Part shown: in pieces, positions 5,299 to 12,243 of the stretch
Numbering within the stretch: the stretch's first letter is position 1
Layout of the letters: each line of letters begins with the position of its first letter
Origin: UBA1435 sp041663285
GTDB lineage: Bacteria; Patescibacteriota; Microgenomatia; UBA12405
Length of the DNA stretch: 12,833 nucleotides
Reading direction: 5' to 3'
Assembly (NCBI GenBank): GCA_041663285.1
Contig: JBAZSP010000029.1
Coordinates: forward strand, 1-12,833
The notes under the pieces: generated by a model
What the model was told of the DNA's origin: nothing
The model's input: only the letters and a program-made list of their open reading frames with translations
Database searches by the model: none
Made by a program: the position numbers and the translations under genes

Positions 5299-6951
5299 TT
5301 ATCTCCCGGGCGTTACCGTGACTCCGTATCTTGGCACCACCGTCTCTGGTTCTCCCAGCCATTCTTTCAATATATCACCCACAATTGGCGCCGCCACGTC
5401 CGAACCTTCTCCTCCTCTTTCAATCATTACCGTAATCGAAATTTGCGGATCGTCAGCTGGAGCAAAAGCCGTCAGCCAGGCATGCGTATCTTTGGAGCCA
5501 TCACCCACCTCGGCCGTCCCGGTTTTACAGGCCAAAGGCGTTTTAAAGTTGAAAAGCGGCCAGGCTGTCCCCCCGTTTTTACAAGCTTCTTTCATCCCTT
5601 CTATCACCGTATTTATCGTCTCCTTTTTTAATCCCACCTCCTCACATTCCCCACCTTTTCCTTTCAATAGGGTCGGTCGGCATTTTTTCCCCCCATTGGC
5701 TACAATATCTGTCATCTGATTCACCTGTAGTGGCGTTACACTTAAATCCCCTTGCCCAATTGATAAGTGGTATGTGTTTCCCAAATACCACTTTTCGCCT
5801 TTGGTTTTTAGTTTCCATTCCTCACTTGGCACAATCCCCTCGGCTTCCGTCCCGATTTCGATTCCCGTTTTTTGTCCGTAACCAAACTTCCTCGACCACT
5901 CCCCGATTCTATCCAATCCCAGAGCCTCACCAAGTTTATAAAAATAAATATCGTTAGATCTCTTTATTGCTTTTATCATATTTACCATCCCATCTGTTCC
6001 GCCTCTTTTAGACCACAGCCAGTTGCTGTAACTATAATCTCCCACTTTTATTATTCCCGTGTCCAATATCTCATAATTTTTATCCACCACCCCCGATTCC
6101 AGTCCGGCTGTTGCCATCACCATTTTAAACACCGATCCGGGGTGGTACCTGGCCCCGATTGCCCGGTTAAGCAGCGGAGTCTGGCTGCTATCCCGAAGGT
6201 ATTCCTCAATCTTCACCTGGTCAACTTCATACGAAAAAACATTGGCGTCAAACCCGGGGGACGATACCATCACCCTGATTTCTCCGGTTTTGGGTTCACT
6301 CATTATCACCACCCCCTTCTTCCCTTCAAGCATTTTGTAAACCTTATCCTGCCAAAAAGCGTCTATCGCCAATTCGACAGTCTTTCCCACTTGCGGCTCC
6401 TGCCGGCCCAATTCTCTAATATATTTACCCAATGCATCCACTTCTACCAGTCTCTTACCATCAACTCCCCGAAGCTCACAATCCATTGCTTCTTCTATTC
6501 CGCTTCTTCCTACCATGTCGCTCTTGTTTAATTCCTGCCCGCACTTTCTACTCAGCGCCAAATCATCCTGATTAGCCATATTTATATACCCTGTTATTGG
6601 CCCCATTGCCTCACCAAACAGATACTGTCTTTTTAAATCGTACCCTATTTCTTTTCCCTCAAATTTAAAACCGTTAAATTCACCTGTCCCCTCATAAATC
6701 TTCGAGTCGCCGTCCTTTTTAAAATAGTTATAAACACTCTTGGCGATTACCCGTCCTTTCCTGTCAACCACATCCCCCCGTCCGGCCGGGATCACCCCTT
6801 CGTATATCCGGTTTTCCCTTGCCAAGCCATAATAATATTTATGTTGAATTATCGTCAACCTAAATACCGCCACCACCAACACCGCCAGCGACACACATAA
6901 TCCCCACAGCAATAACCAATATTTCCAGGAATATTCCGTTTCGTCTCTCAT
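5299..6951 (-). CDS. mrdA: Class B penicillin-binding protein, PBP2/MrdA-like transpeptidase
   Basis: This D,D-transpeptidase crosslinks peptidoglycan outside the membrane. Residues 1-10 are charged, and one membrane anchor spans about 11-31 (YWLLLWGLCVSLAVLVVAVF). The PBP dimerisation region follows: RENRIYEGVIPAGRGDVVDRKG (about 45-66) and MVGRSGIEEAMDCELRG (about 146-162). Active-site motifs are SVFK (nucleophile Ser273, Lys276), SND (332-334, in RSNDIYFYKLG) and KTG (476-478, in CKTGTAEVG). Length (550 aa) suits a compact PBP2/FtsI-type protein without a PASTA tail. Its ATG overlaps the mreB stop as ATGA (6951-6948), so translation is probably coupled. That pairing with mreB is why elongation (PBP2) is preferred to division (FtsI). 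The insert between the dimerisation region and the anchor is short. No rodA, mreC or mreD is in the window. Confidence 0.88.
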   Translation of the reverse strand: MRDETEYSWKYWLLLWGLCVSLAVLVVAVFRLTIIQHKYYYGLARENRIYEGVIPAGRGDVVDRKGRVIAKSVYNYFKKDGDSKIYEGTGEFNGFKFEGKEIGYDLKRQYLFGEAMGPITGYINMANQDDLALSRKCGQELNKSDMVGRSGIEEAMDCELRGVDGKRLVEVDALGKYIRELGRQEPQVGKTVELAIDAFWQDKVYKMLEGKKGVVIMSEPKTGEIRVMVSSPGFDANVFSYEVDQVKIEEYLRDSSQTPLLNRAIGARYHPGSVFKMVMATAGLESGVVDKNYEILDTGIIKVGDYSYSNWLWSKRGGTDGMVNMIKAIKRSNDIYFYKLGEALGLDRIGEWSRKFGYGQKTGIEIGTEAEGIVPSEEWKLKTKGEKWYLGNTYHLSIGQGDLSVTPLQVNQMTDIVANGGKKCRPTLLKGKGGECEEVGLKKETINTVIEGMKEACKNGGTAWPLFNFKTPLACKTGTAEVGDGSKDTHAWLTAFAPADDPQISITVMIERGGEGSDVAAPIVGDILKEWLGEPETVVPRYGVTVTPGR

Positions 6952-8063
6952 CGGCGACCGAGAATTGTTTTAACTACTGCTCTTTTATCCTGGTTCACCA
7001 TCAGGTCAAGAATCCCTTTCATAATACACAGCCCCGGTTCTTCGGCAACTGATGTGTTTATCCTTACCTGCTCTTCAATCAGTTCTTCAATACCTCTTAG
7101 TCTGGCCCCATTCCCAACCACCACAATTCCCCTTTGTAAAATATCATCCATCAGCTCCGGCGGTGTTTCATCCAGCACCAACCCAACCGCCCTAGCCACC
7201 TTCACCACTTCCAAGCTAATTGCCTCCCGGATTTCCGGCTCTTCCACCTTAACACTTTTGGGTAATCCGGTCTCCAAGTCCCTGCCACGTATTACCGTGC
7301 TTTTAGGCGATTTTATCGGCCTGGGCGACACATTCCCTACTTCAATTTTTATCCTCTCCGCCGTTCTTTTTCCTACCAACAGTCCGTACTTCATTTTAAT
7401 GTAATTACCAATCGCCGTATCCCAGTCATCTCCGGCACTCTCCACGCTTCGTCCCACCACTACCCCGCCCAACGATACCACCGAAACCTCCGTTTTCCCT
7501 CCGCCTATATCAACCACCAACAATGCTGCCGCCCTTTCTAACGGCAAGCCCACCCCCACCGCCGCCAAAACCGCCTGCTCTACCATAATTACTTCCTTAA
7601 CCCCTACGTTTAAAAAGATTGTTTTTATCGCCCTTTTTTGGACGTCATTTACTCCTCCGGGCACACCTACCATAATTCTTGGCTTAAAAACTTTGGGGTA
7701 TCTGGACGGTATTTCACTGATCATTCTCATGTAGTAAGCCACCAGGCTTTCAGTTGCCTCCAAATCCGAAATTATGCCTCGTTTTAGCGGGCTCACCACC
7801 TCGATCTGTTTCGGTTCTCTGTTTAGCATCTCCTTGGCTTTATAGCCATAAGCCAAAATTTTAGGGCCGGTCATTCTTGGTGCCGACAATCCCGAAAACC
7901 GCCGCCGTTTCAGTCTGGCCACCATCATCGGTTCGTCCACAATCACCCCCTTATCTTTCAAACCCACAATTATATTGCTGCTCCCCAAATCTACCCCGAT
8001 ATCCCAATAAAAATTTGCCCAAAAATCACCTACCCGGCTACCGACTTTGTCAAACAATTTCAT
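6948..8063 (-). CDS. mreB: MreB-like rod-shape actin homologue
   Basis: MreB polymerises under the inner membrane and guides wall elongation. Actin-fold motifs in 371 aa: phosphate-1 DIGVDLGSSNIIVGLKDKGV (21-40) before DEPMMVA, a connect-1 region with VGVPGGVND, phosphate-2 VVDIGGGKTEVSVVSLGG (183-200), a segment GERIKIEVG-like (RTAERIKIEVGNV), and the adenosine motif VVVGNGARLRGIEELIEEQ (314-332). The N-terminus (MKLFDKVGSRVGDFWANFYW) is amphipathic and aromatic, suitable for membrane contact. Differences from typical MreB: GGGK where GGGT is usual, GNGA where GGGA is usual, and VEQAVLAAVG where IEEPMAAAIG is usual. It could therefore be a divergent paralogue. ATG 8063 follows a -10 TATACT (8076-8071) by 7 nt, so the message is probably leaderless. 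It leads a unit with the PBP gene. Confidence 0.9.
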   Translation of the reverse strand: MKLFDKVGSRVGDFWANFYWDIGVDLGSSNIIVGLKDKGVIVDEPMMVARLKRRRFSGLSAPRMTGPKILAYGYKAKEMLNREPKQIEVVSPLKRGIISDLEATESLVAYYMRMISEIPSRYPKVFKPRIMVGVPGGVNDVQKRAIKTIFLNVGVKEVIMVEQAVLAAVGVGLPLERAAALLVVDIGGGKTEVSVVSLGGVVVGRSVESAGDDWDTAIGNYIKMKYGLLVGKRTAERIKIEVGNVSPRPIKSPKSTVIRGRDLETGLPKSVKVEEPEIREAISLEVVKVARAVGLVLDETPPELMDDILQRGIVVVGNGARLRGIEELIEEQVRINTSVAEEPGLCIMKGILDLMVNQDKRAVVKTILGRR

Positions 8064-8070
8064 CGCCTTA

Positions 8071-8098
8071 AGTATACCAAGCCGCTATACTATATAAA
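8071..8098 (-). promoter_or_regulatory. mreB promoter
   Basis: Minus-strand TTTATA (8098-8093, 4/6), a 16-bp spacer and TATACT (8076-8071, 5/6). The predicted start is at about 8064, one base before the mreB ATG. It overlaps the promoter of the divergent gene. Confidence 0.5.
8086..8091 (+). promoter_or_regulatory. -10 element of the O-antigen ligase-like gene
   Basis: TATACT ends 6 nt before ATG 8098. With AGTATA at 8071-8076 it forms an inverted repeat (9-bp spacer) in which each arm is the -10 of one divergent gene. No -35 was recognised. Confidence 0.5.
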
Positions 8099-10110
8099 TG
8101 AACGCCGCACCCCGACTAATAAAATTCTTTTACCAAAGCCTGTTCCTGCTAACTCCCTTCATTTTTACCACCTTTAACTCCGAGCTGTTCGAGTTGCCCA
8201 AAATGTACTTTGTTTATATCCTGACTATTTTGATTCTGGCTTCCCACCTTTACTATTGGTCCGTCAAACGCGCTCCTCTCGTTCGACCTTCTTTTTTAAA
8301 TTTCCCCATGCTGCTTTTTCTTTTTTCCCAAATAGTTGCCACCATCATCTCGATTGATCGGCACACCTCAATTTTTGGTTATTACTCCCGCCTCAATGGT
8401 AGCTTGGCATCCACCATCTGCTATGTTTTGCTATTCTTTATCCTCAATTGCTACCTTGATCACGGTCTGAAGGAAAAAATTATTTCAGTCTCTTTAATTT
8501 CCGGTTTTCTGGTCGCCCTTTACGGCATCCTCGAGCATTTTGGTATTGATGAAGCTATCTGGATCCAAGACGTCCGGTCACGGGTTTTTTCTACCTTTGG
8601 CCAGCCTAACTGGCTGGCTGCCTACCTCTGTCTTCTCCTTCCTTTCTCCCTCAATCGGCTGCAAAAAAGCCGTTCCCGATTCCTTTGGGCTTACCATTTT
8701 AGTCTCAGCCTCACCTTCTATCTCTGCCTTCTTTTTACCAAATCCAAAACCGGCCTTATTGCCGCTTCTGTTTCACTTCTTGTCTATCTAGCTTTTCATT
8801 TGGCCCCCAATCCCGCCAACTCACCTGCCCCCCGGGCTTACTCCAAAAGCGTTTTGGTTACCATCTTTATCTTTGCCCTGTTTTCGGTGTTAGTCAATAA
8901 TCCCATCAAAGATCGTCTCTTCCCTGTTGATACCGGTAACACCATCAGCCCTACCTCCACCTCCCCGTCAACGGACAATTTGCTCATTACTCCCTCCGAA
9001 GATATCCGAAAAATTGTTTGGCAAGGCACTATCGAACTTTGGAAAAAATACCCTCTATTTGGCACCGGGGTAGAGACTTTTGCCTATTCCTATTACTGGA
9101 CCAGGCCTCTGGCCCACAATTTAACTTCCGAATGGGACTTTCTCTACAACAAAGCCCACAACGAGTATCTAAATTACTTAGCCACCACCGGGGCTCTTGG
9201 TTTCATCTCTTACCTCGCCATTATCGGCAGTGTCCTCTACCTCTTCTATCAAGCCAATCACCACTCCCTGGACTCAAACCATATAGCCGTCGCCTGCTCC
9301 TTCCTCTCAATTCTAATTACCAATCTTACCGGATTTACTGTTGTCGCTATCTCACTCTATTTTTTTATTCTGCCGCTTTTTATTTTGCCTTCCTCCTCTT
9401 CACCCCCTCCTCCTTTTCAATTCCACCTGCCTAAATTTCTTTTTTTCTCCGGGCTTGCTTTTTTGTTGATCCGTTATCCGGCAAACTACTTTCTGGCCGA
9501 TGTTTTTTACTTTCAAAGCCAAAATAGCCCCGACCTTCGCACCTCGTTCGAAGCCAGCCGGGCAGCTCTTCGGCTTCGACCAAATGAGCCTAACTACCTT
9601 ATCCGTCAGGCTGATGTTGCTTCTCAAATCGCTCTCGAGCTTCACGCCCAGGAGAACTTTCTTGAAGCCGATCAGTACGCCAAACTTGCCCTAAACTATC
9701 TTGATCAGGCCAATCAATCAACTCCGGTCGATATCAATCTGCTAAAACAAACCGCCCAAATTTATTATCTTTTCGCCGCTACCGACAGGCAATATTTTTC
9801 TAGGGCCGTCAATACCCTCAAAAAAGCCCAAACCTTAGCCCCGACCGATGCCAAAATCTGCTATATCTTAGGTAAATTTTATGAATCCGCTTCCGACTGG
9901 CAAAACGCTCAAAACTATTATTCCCAAGCCATTTCTCTTAAGCCAAACTACGACCATGCCCTCTTTGATCTGGGCCGCCTTTATTTTGACCATCAAAATT
10001 ACGCTTCAGCTTCAGCGGCTTTTAGCCAAGTCCTAAAAATTTCCCCTGAAAGCACTTCTTCAGCGCAATACCTCGCCCGGATCAAGGCTCTTTCCAATCA
10101 AACACCTTAA
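8098..10110 (+). CDS. O-antigen ligase-like (Wzy_C) membrane protein with C-terminal TPR repeats
   Basis: This is a polytopic membrane protein of 670 aa. Hydrophobic segments occupy about 11-50, 68-88, 103-120, 127-147, 168-185, 199-262, 366-385, 393-430 and 446-460. SRVFSTFGQPNWLAAYL (161-177) and the large loop with WKKYPLFGTGVETFAY (315-330) and HNEYLNYLATTGALG (354-368) are the signature of the Wzy_C/O-antigen ligase family, which joins or polymerises surface glycans on undecaprenyl carriers. After about residue 480 it becomes soluble: two clear TPRs (about 585-617, 618-651) and weaker helical repeats before them, on the outer face if the topology is as expected. The family also contains protein O-glycosylating enzymes, so the acceptor is uncertain. 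The start at 8098 agrees with the -10 TATACT. The 3' end overlaps def on the opposite strand by 29 bp. Confidence 0.85.
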   Translation: MNAAPRLIKFFYQSLFLLTPFIFTTFNSELFELPKMYFVYILTILILASHLYYWSVKRAPLVRPSFLNFPMLLFLFSQIVATIISIDRHTSIFGYYSRLNGSLASTICYVLLFFILNCYLDHGLKEKIISVSLISGFLVALYGILEHFGIDEAIWIQDVRSRVFSTFGQPNWLAAYLCLLLPFSLNRLQKSRSRFLWAYHFSLSLTFYLCLLFTKSKTGLIAASVSLLVYLAFHLAPNPANSPAPRAYSKSVLVTIFIFALFSVLVNNPIKDRLFPVDTGNTISPTSTSPSTDNLLITPSEDIRKIVWQGTIELWKKYPLFGTGVETFAYSYYWTRPLAHNLTSEWDFLYNKAHNEYLNYLATTGALGFISYLAIIGSVLYLFYQANHHSLDSNHIAVACSFLSILITNLTGFTVVAISLYFFILPLFILPSSSSPPPPFQFHLPKFLFFSGLAFLLIRYPANYFLADVFYFQSQNSPDLRTSFEASRAALRLRPNEPNYLIRQADVASQIALELHAQENFLEADQYAKLALNYLDQANQSTPVDINLLKQTAQIYYLFAATDRQYFSRAVNTLKKAQTLAPTDAKICYILGKFYESASDWQNAQNYYSQAISLKPNYDHALFDLGRLYFDHQNYASASAAFSQVLKISPESTSSAQYLARIKALSNQTP

Positions 10111-10651
10111 TATCCCAGGGCACCATTTCCTGACCGACCTGTTTAAATAATTTTCCGTTGTCCTTCTTTACCCGATCAATAAAAAGTATCCCTTCCAGGT
10201 GATCAATTTCATGTTGCAGCACCACTGCCTCAAACCCATCAAAAATTTTCGTCCTCTTTACAAAATCACCCGATGTCCCCACCTCCTGCCACCTGGCCTT
10301 AATTTTTAAAAATCTTTTTACTGTCCCATAAAAACCGGGAAACGACAAGCATCCTTCCACAAAATCCTCCCCGTCCTTCTCTCCCTGAATCTTAATAAAA
10401 GTGGCCGCTCCAAATGACTTTGTAATCATGGGGTTAATCAAAATTTGCACCTTCCGGCTTTTCAAACCTTTCACCGCCAGCACCCTCAACCGTCCGCCGA
10501 CTTGAGTGGCCGCCAAACCGGCGCCCAAGTCGCTTTTTGCCAATATAACGGTTAATCTATCAATAAGCCCTGCCAACTCCTCATCAACTTTTGTTACCGA
10601 TATAGTTTTTTCTCTTAAACCCTTGTTGGGGTATTGTACTATTCCGTCCAT
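10082..10651 (-). CDS. def: Peptide deformylase
   Basis: It removes the formyl group from the N-terminal methionine of new proteins at the ribosome exit. All three family motifs are intact in 189 aa: motif 1 GAGLAATQ (43-50), motif 2 EGCLS (99-103, metal ligand Cys101) and motif 3 QHEIDH (146-151, ligands His147 and His151, catalytic Glu148). The N-terminus is MDGIVQYPNKGLREKTISV, as expected for Pdf. The C-terminal tail after HLEGILFIDR is longer and basic (KKDNGKLFKQ). The gene is divergent from fmt with 45 bp between the starts. In many bacteria the two form a def-fmt operon. A -10-like TAGAAT (10662-10657) ends 5 nt before the ATG. Confidence 0.93.
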   Translation of the reverse strand: MDGIVQYPNKGLREKTISVTKVDEELAGLIDRLTVILAKSDLGAGLAATQVGGRLRVLAVKGLKSRKVQILINPMITKSFGAATFIKIQGEKDGEDFVEGCLSFPGFYGTVKRFLKIKARWQEVGTSGDFVKRTKIFDGFEAVVLQHEIDHLEGILFIDRVKKDNGKLFKQVGQEMVPWDIKVFDWKEP

Positions 10652-10656
10652 TACCT

Positions 10657-10662
10657 ATTCTA
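10657..10662 (-). promoter_or_regulatory. -10 element of def
   Basis: TAGAAT on the minus strand, 5 nt before ATG 10651. No -35 was recognised. It faces the fmt -10 across 21 bp. Confidence 0.35.
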
Positions 10663-10683
10663 CCAAATAGTCCGTTATTTCGG

Positions 10684-10689
10684 TATAAT
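10684..10689 (+). promoter_or_regulatory. -10 element of fmt
   Basis: A perfect TATAAT ends 7 nt before ATG 10697, placing the transcription start at about 10696-10697. This supports 10697 over the upstream in-frame ATG at 10634, which would lie outside the transcript. No good -35 was seen. Confidence 0.55.
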
Positions 10690-10696
10690 CGAAGCT

Positions 10697-11608
10697 ATGA
10701 TTAAGATTGTTTTTTTTGGTTCTTCCGAATATTCCGAAATCGTTTTGAACCGGCTGACTCAGCTTACCGGCTATCACCTTTCAGCTGTCATTACCAAGCC
10801 AGACAAGCCCTTCGGGCGGAAACAGCTGGTAACTCCTAATCCGATAGCCGCTTATGCCCAAAAAAACCATCTTCCCCTATACCAAACGGCCACTTTTGAT
10901 AGTCGCTTTAAAGCCTATCTTTCTGGGATCAAGCCCGACATTGGCCTGGTCGTTGCCTTCGGGCCACCCTTTTTTACCGAAGACCTTATTGCCATTCCCA
11001 AATACAAAATCATCAATATTCACCCTTCCCCTTTACCCAGTTATCGCGGAGCCACTCCCGGCCCCTGGCAAATCATAAACGGCGAAACCTCCTCCGCCGT
11101 CACCTATTTTCAGATCGACCCCCTCCCCGACCATGGACCCATCATCGCCCAAATCCCCTTCCCTATTTCCTCCAACGAAACCTCTGACTCTTTTTATCAC
11201 ACCGCATTTTCCTTAGCCGCGGCCAATCTTGAGCCCGTCCTTGCCTCTTATCTGCAAAATCCCGAATCGATTTTACGGCCCCAAAACCATTCTCAAAAAA
11301 CCTACTACCCCAAATTCACTCCAAGCTCTTCGGTTATTAACTGGGCGTGGCCCCTGCCCAAAATCGAACGGTTTATCCGGGCGCTCAATCCCAGCCCGGG
11401 AGCAACTACCCAAGTAGCCAATTCTAAAGGTGACATTCTGGCTTTAAAGATTTTTTCCGTTAACCCCCAAAGTTTCAGCTCTTCCGGCCAGGCCGTTACC
11501 CTCATCCCCGACCTCGTCCAGATTGAAGGCAAAACCAAAACCAGGTGGGCCGAAATTAAGCCTTACTACCAGATAATAAAAAAACCCGGTCCTGCTATCC
11601 TGCCCTAA
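10697..11608 (+). CDS. fmt: Methionyl-tRNA formyltransferase
   Basis: It transfers a formyl group from 10-formyl-tetrahydrofolate to Met-tRNA(fMet) for initiation. In 303 aa: the N-terminal fold begins MIKIVFFGSSEYSEIVL, then VITKPDKPFGRKQ (tRNA-contacting loop region). Catalytic Asn107 and His109 are in INIHPSPLPSYRGATPGPW, and Asp145 is in DPLPDHGPI. The C-terminal domain has TYYPKFTP, INWAWPLPKIERFIRALNPSPGA and an OB-fold-like end. The family usually has SLLPxxRGAAPI; here SPLPSYRGATPGP is a modest variant. Length is close to the usual 310. The frame is open further up to an ATG at 10634, but the conserved start and the TATAAT at 10684 argue for 10697. It pairs functionally with the divergent def. 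Confidence 0.92.
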   Translation: MIKIVFFGSSEYSEIVLNRLTQLTGYHLSAVITKPDKPFGRKQLVTPNPIAAYAQKNHLPLYQTATFDSRFKAYLSGIKPDIGLVVAFGPPFFTEDLIAIPKYKIINIHPSPLPSYRGATPGPWQIINGETSSAVTYFQIDPLPDHGPIIAQIPFPISSNETSDSFYHTAFSLAAANLEPVLASYLQNPESILRPQNHSQKTYYPKFTPSSSVINWAWPLPKIERFIRALNPSPGATTQVANSKGDILALKIFSVNPQSFSSSGQAVTLIPDLVQIEGKTKTRWAEIKPYYQIIKKPGPAILP

Positions 11609-11815
11609 AATTACCTCCTGCCACTTTTTTCTGCTTCACCTATTATCGGATTATACGGCCATAATGTAGATCACTTTGCTTTTATTACTACCAACATATA
11701 TTTTGTCCCCTCTCAGATAATCCTATTCTATCGCATTATTTATCTCTATTTATCAAAGATCATCTGTCCTTAGGGTTATTATCATATATCTATTTGCCCA
11801 AATTACGACAATATC
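11609..11815. other. A+T-rich intergenic stretch without a recognisable gene
   Basis: About 200 bp between the fmt stop and the next promoter have no ORF of note on either strand and no recognised tRNA or structured RNA. It is visibly richer in A+T than the coding regions and contains several TATA-like runs. This is long for a window where most gaps are under 50 bp, so it may hold a small RNA or a decayed gene; neither can be shown. Confidence 0.5.
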
Positions 11816-11844
11816 TTGACAAACAAAATTAAAACCTTTTTAAT
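11816..11844 (+). promoter_or_regulatory. Strong promoter of the 29-aa basic protein
   Basis: A perfect TTGACA (11816-11821), a 17-bp spacer and TTTAAT (11839-11844, 5/6). The start is predicted at about 11851, giving a leader of about 24 nt without a clear Shine-Dalgarno. This is one of the few genes here with a leader. Confidence 0.65.
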
Positions 11845-11874
11845 TAATTGTTAATACATTTACAAAGACAACCT

Positions 11875-11964
11875 ATGCCAGTCAAAAAGAAAGCAAAGAA
11901 AGTCGTCAAGAAAGTCGTCAAAAAGGTAGCCAAGAAAAAAGCTGCCAAAAAAGGAAGAAAATAA
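11875..11964 (+). CDS. Lysine-rich 29-aa basic protein, histone H1-tail-like
   Basis: ATG 11875 to TAA 11962-11964. The sequence consists almost only of Lys, Val and Ala, with the repeat KKVVKKVVKKVAKK in the middle and KKGRK at the end, and it has no acidic or aromatic residue. This composition resembles lysine-rich histone H1-like tails and bacterial AlgP/Hc1-type C-termini, so nucleic-acid binding (nucleoid or ribosome) is likely, but no folded domain is visible. It has its own consensus-like promoter and a bidirectional terminator 22 nt downstream, so it forms a complete single-gene unit and should be well expressed. Repetitive lysine codons could be a low-complexity artefact, but the complete transcription unit argues otherwise. 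Confidence 0.6.
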   Translation: MPVKKKAKKVVKKVVKKVAKKKAAKKGRK

Positions 11965-11985
11965 AACTTCTTGCTTACGCAAATC

Positions 11986-12018
11986 AAAAAACGGTACTAT
12001 TTCCCAGTACCGTTTTTT
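11986..12018. terminator. Bidirectional rho-independent terminator
   Basis: AAAAAACGGTACT (11986-11998), loop ATTTCCC, AGTACCGTTTTTT (12006-12018) is a perfect 13-bp inverted repeat with U-tracts in both directions. It ends the basic-protein unit on plus and rpmB on minus. The rpmB stop TAG (11999-11997) lies inside it. Confidence 0.85.
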
Positions 12019-12206
12019 GTTTCCCGTATCTCCATCTTCAGCTTTTTCAAACATTTACTGCAAAAAACCCCTTTTATCTTGTCATCTCCCGCCATCAAAG
12101 TTACCTTATGCACATTAGCTTGGAATTTTCGGGCAGTCCTGTTTTGGGCATGCGACCGATTTCTTCCGATAACCGTTCCTTTCCCACATAAGTTACATGA
12201 TCTCAT
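11997..12206 (-). CDS. rpmB: 50S ribosomal protein bL28
   Basis: 69 aa starting MRSCNLCGKGTVIGRNRSHA, followed by RTARKFQANVHKV, the bL28 signature (GKxxxxGxxxSHAxxxTxRxFxxN). It has two CxxC pairs, Cys4/Cys7 and Cys49/Cys52 (FCSKCLKK), i.e. the zinc-ribbon C+ form of the family. Some bacteria carry C- versions that have lost the cysteines. A -10-like TATAGT (12219-12214) ends 7 nt before the ATG, so the mRNA is probably leaderless. The last codons overlap the bidirectional terminator. It is divergent from the M50 protease gene with 37 bp between starts. Confidence 0.93.
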   Translation of the reverse strand: MRSCNLCGKGTVIGRNRSHAQNRTARKFQANVHKVTLMAGDDKIKGVFCSKCLKKLKMEIRETKNGTGK

Positions 12207-12213
12207 GGGGTAT

Positions 12214-12219
12214 ACTATA
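12214..12219 (-). promoter_or_regulatory. -10 element of rpmB
   Basis: TATAGT on the minus strand, 7 nt before ATG 12206. Overlapping TATACT on plus (12211-12216) could serve the divergent M50 gene with a leader of about 21 nt. Confidence 0.45.
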
Positions 12220-12243
12220 TCAAAATTACCCGGCTTTTAAAAT

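Noticed and set aside
5872..6531. 219-codon plus-strand ORF
   Set aside because: Antisense to the PBP gene, whose SVFK and SND motifs lie in the same stretch; the translation is His/Pro/Ser-rich and has no recognisable domain.
10634..10696. Upstream in-frame ATG of fmt at 10634
   Set aside because: The family N-terminus starts at 10697 and TATAAT at 10684-10689 lies between the two ATGs; the extra 21 residues would also overlap the def start.
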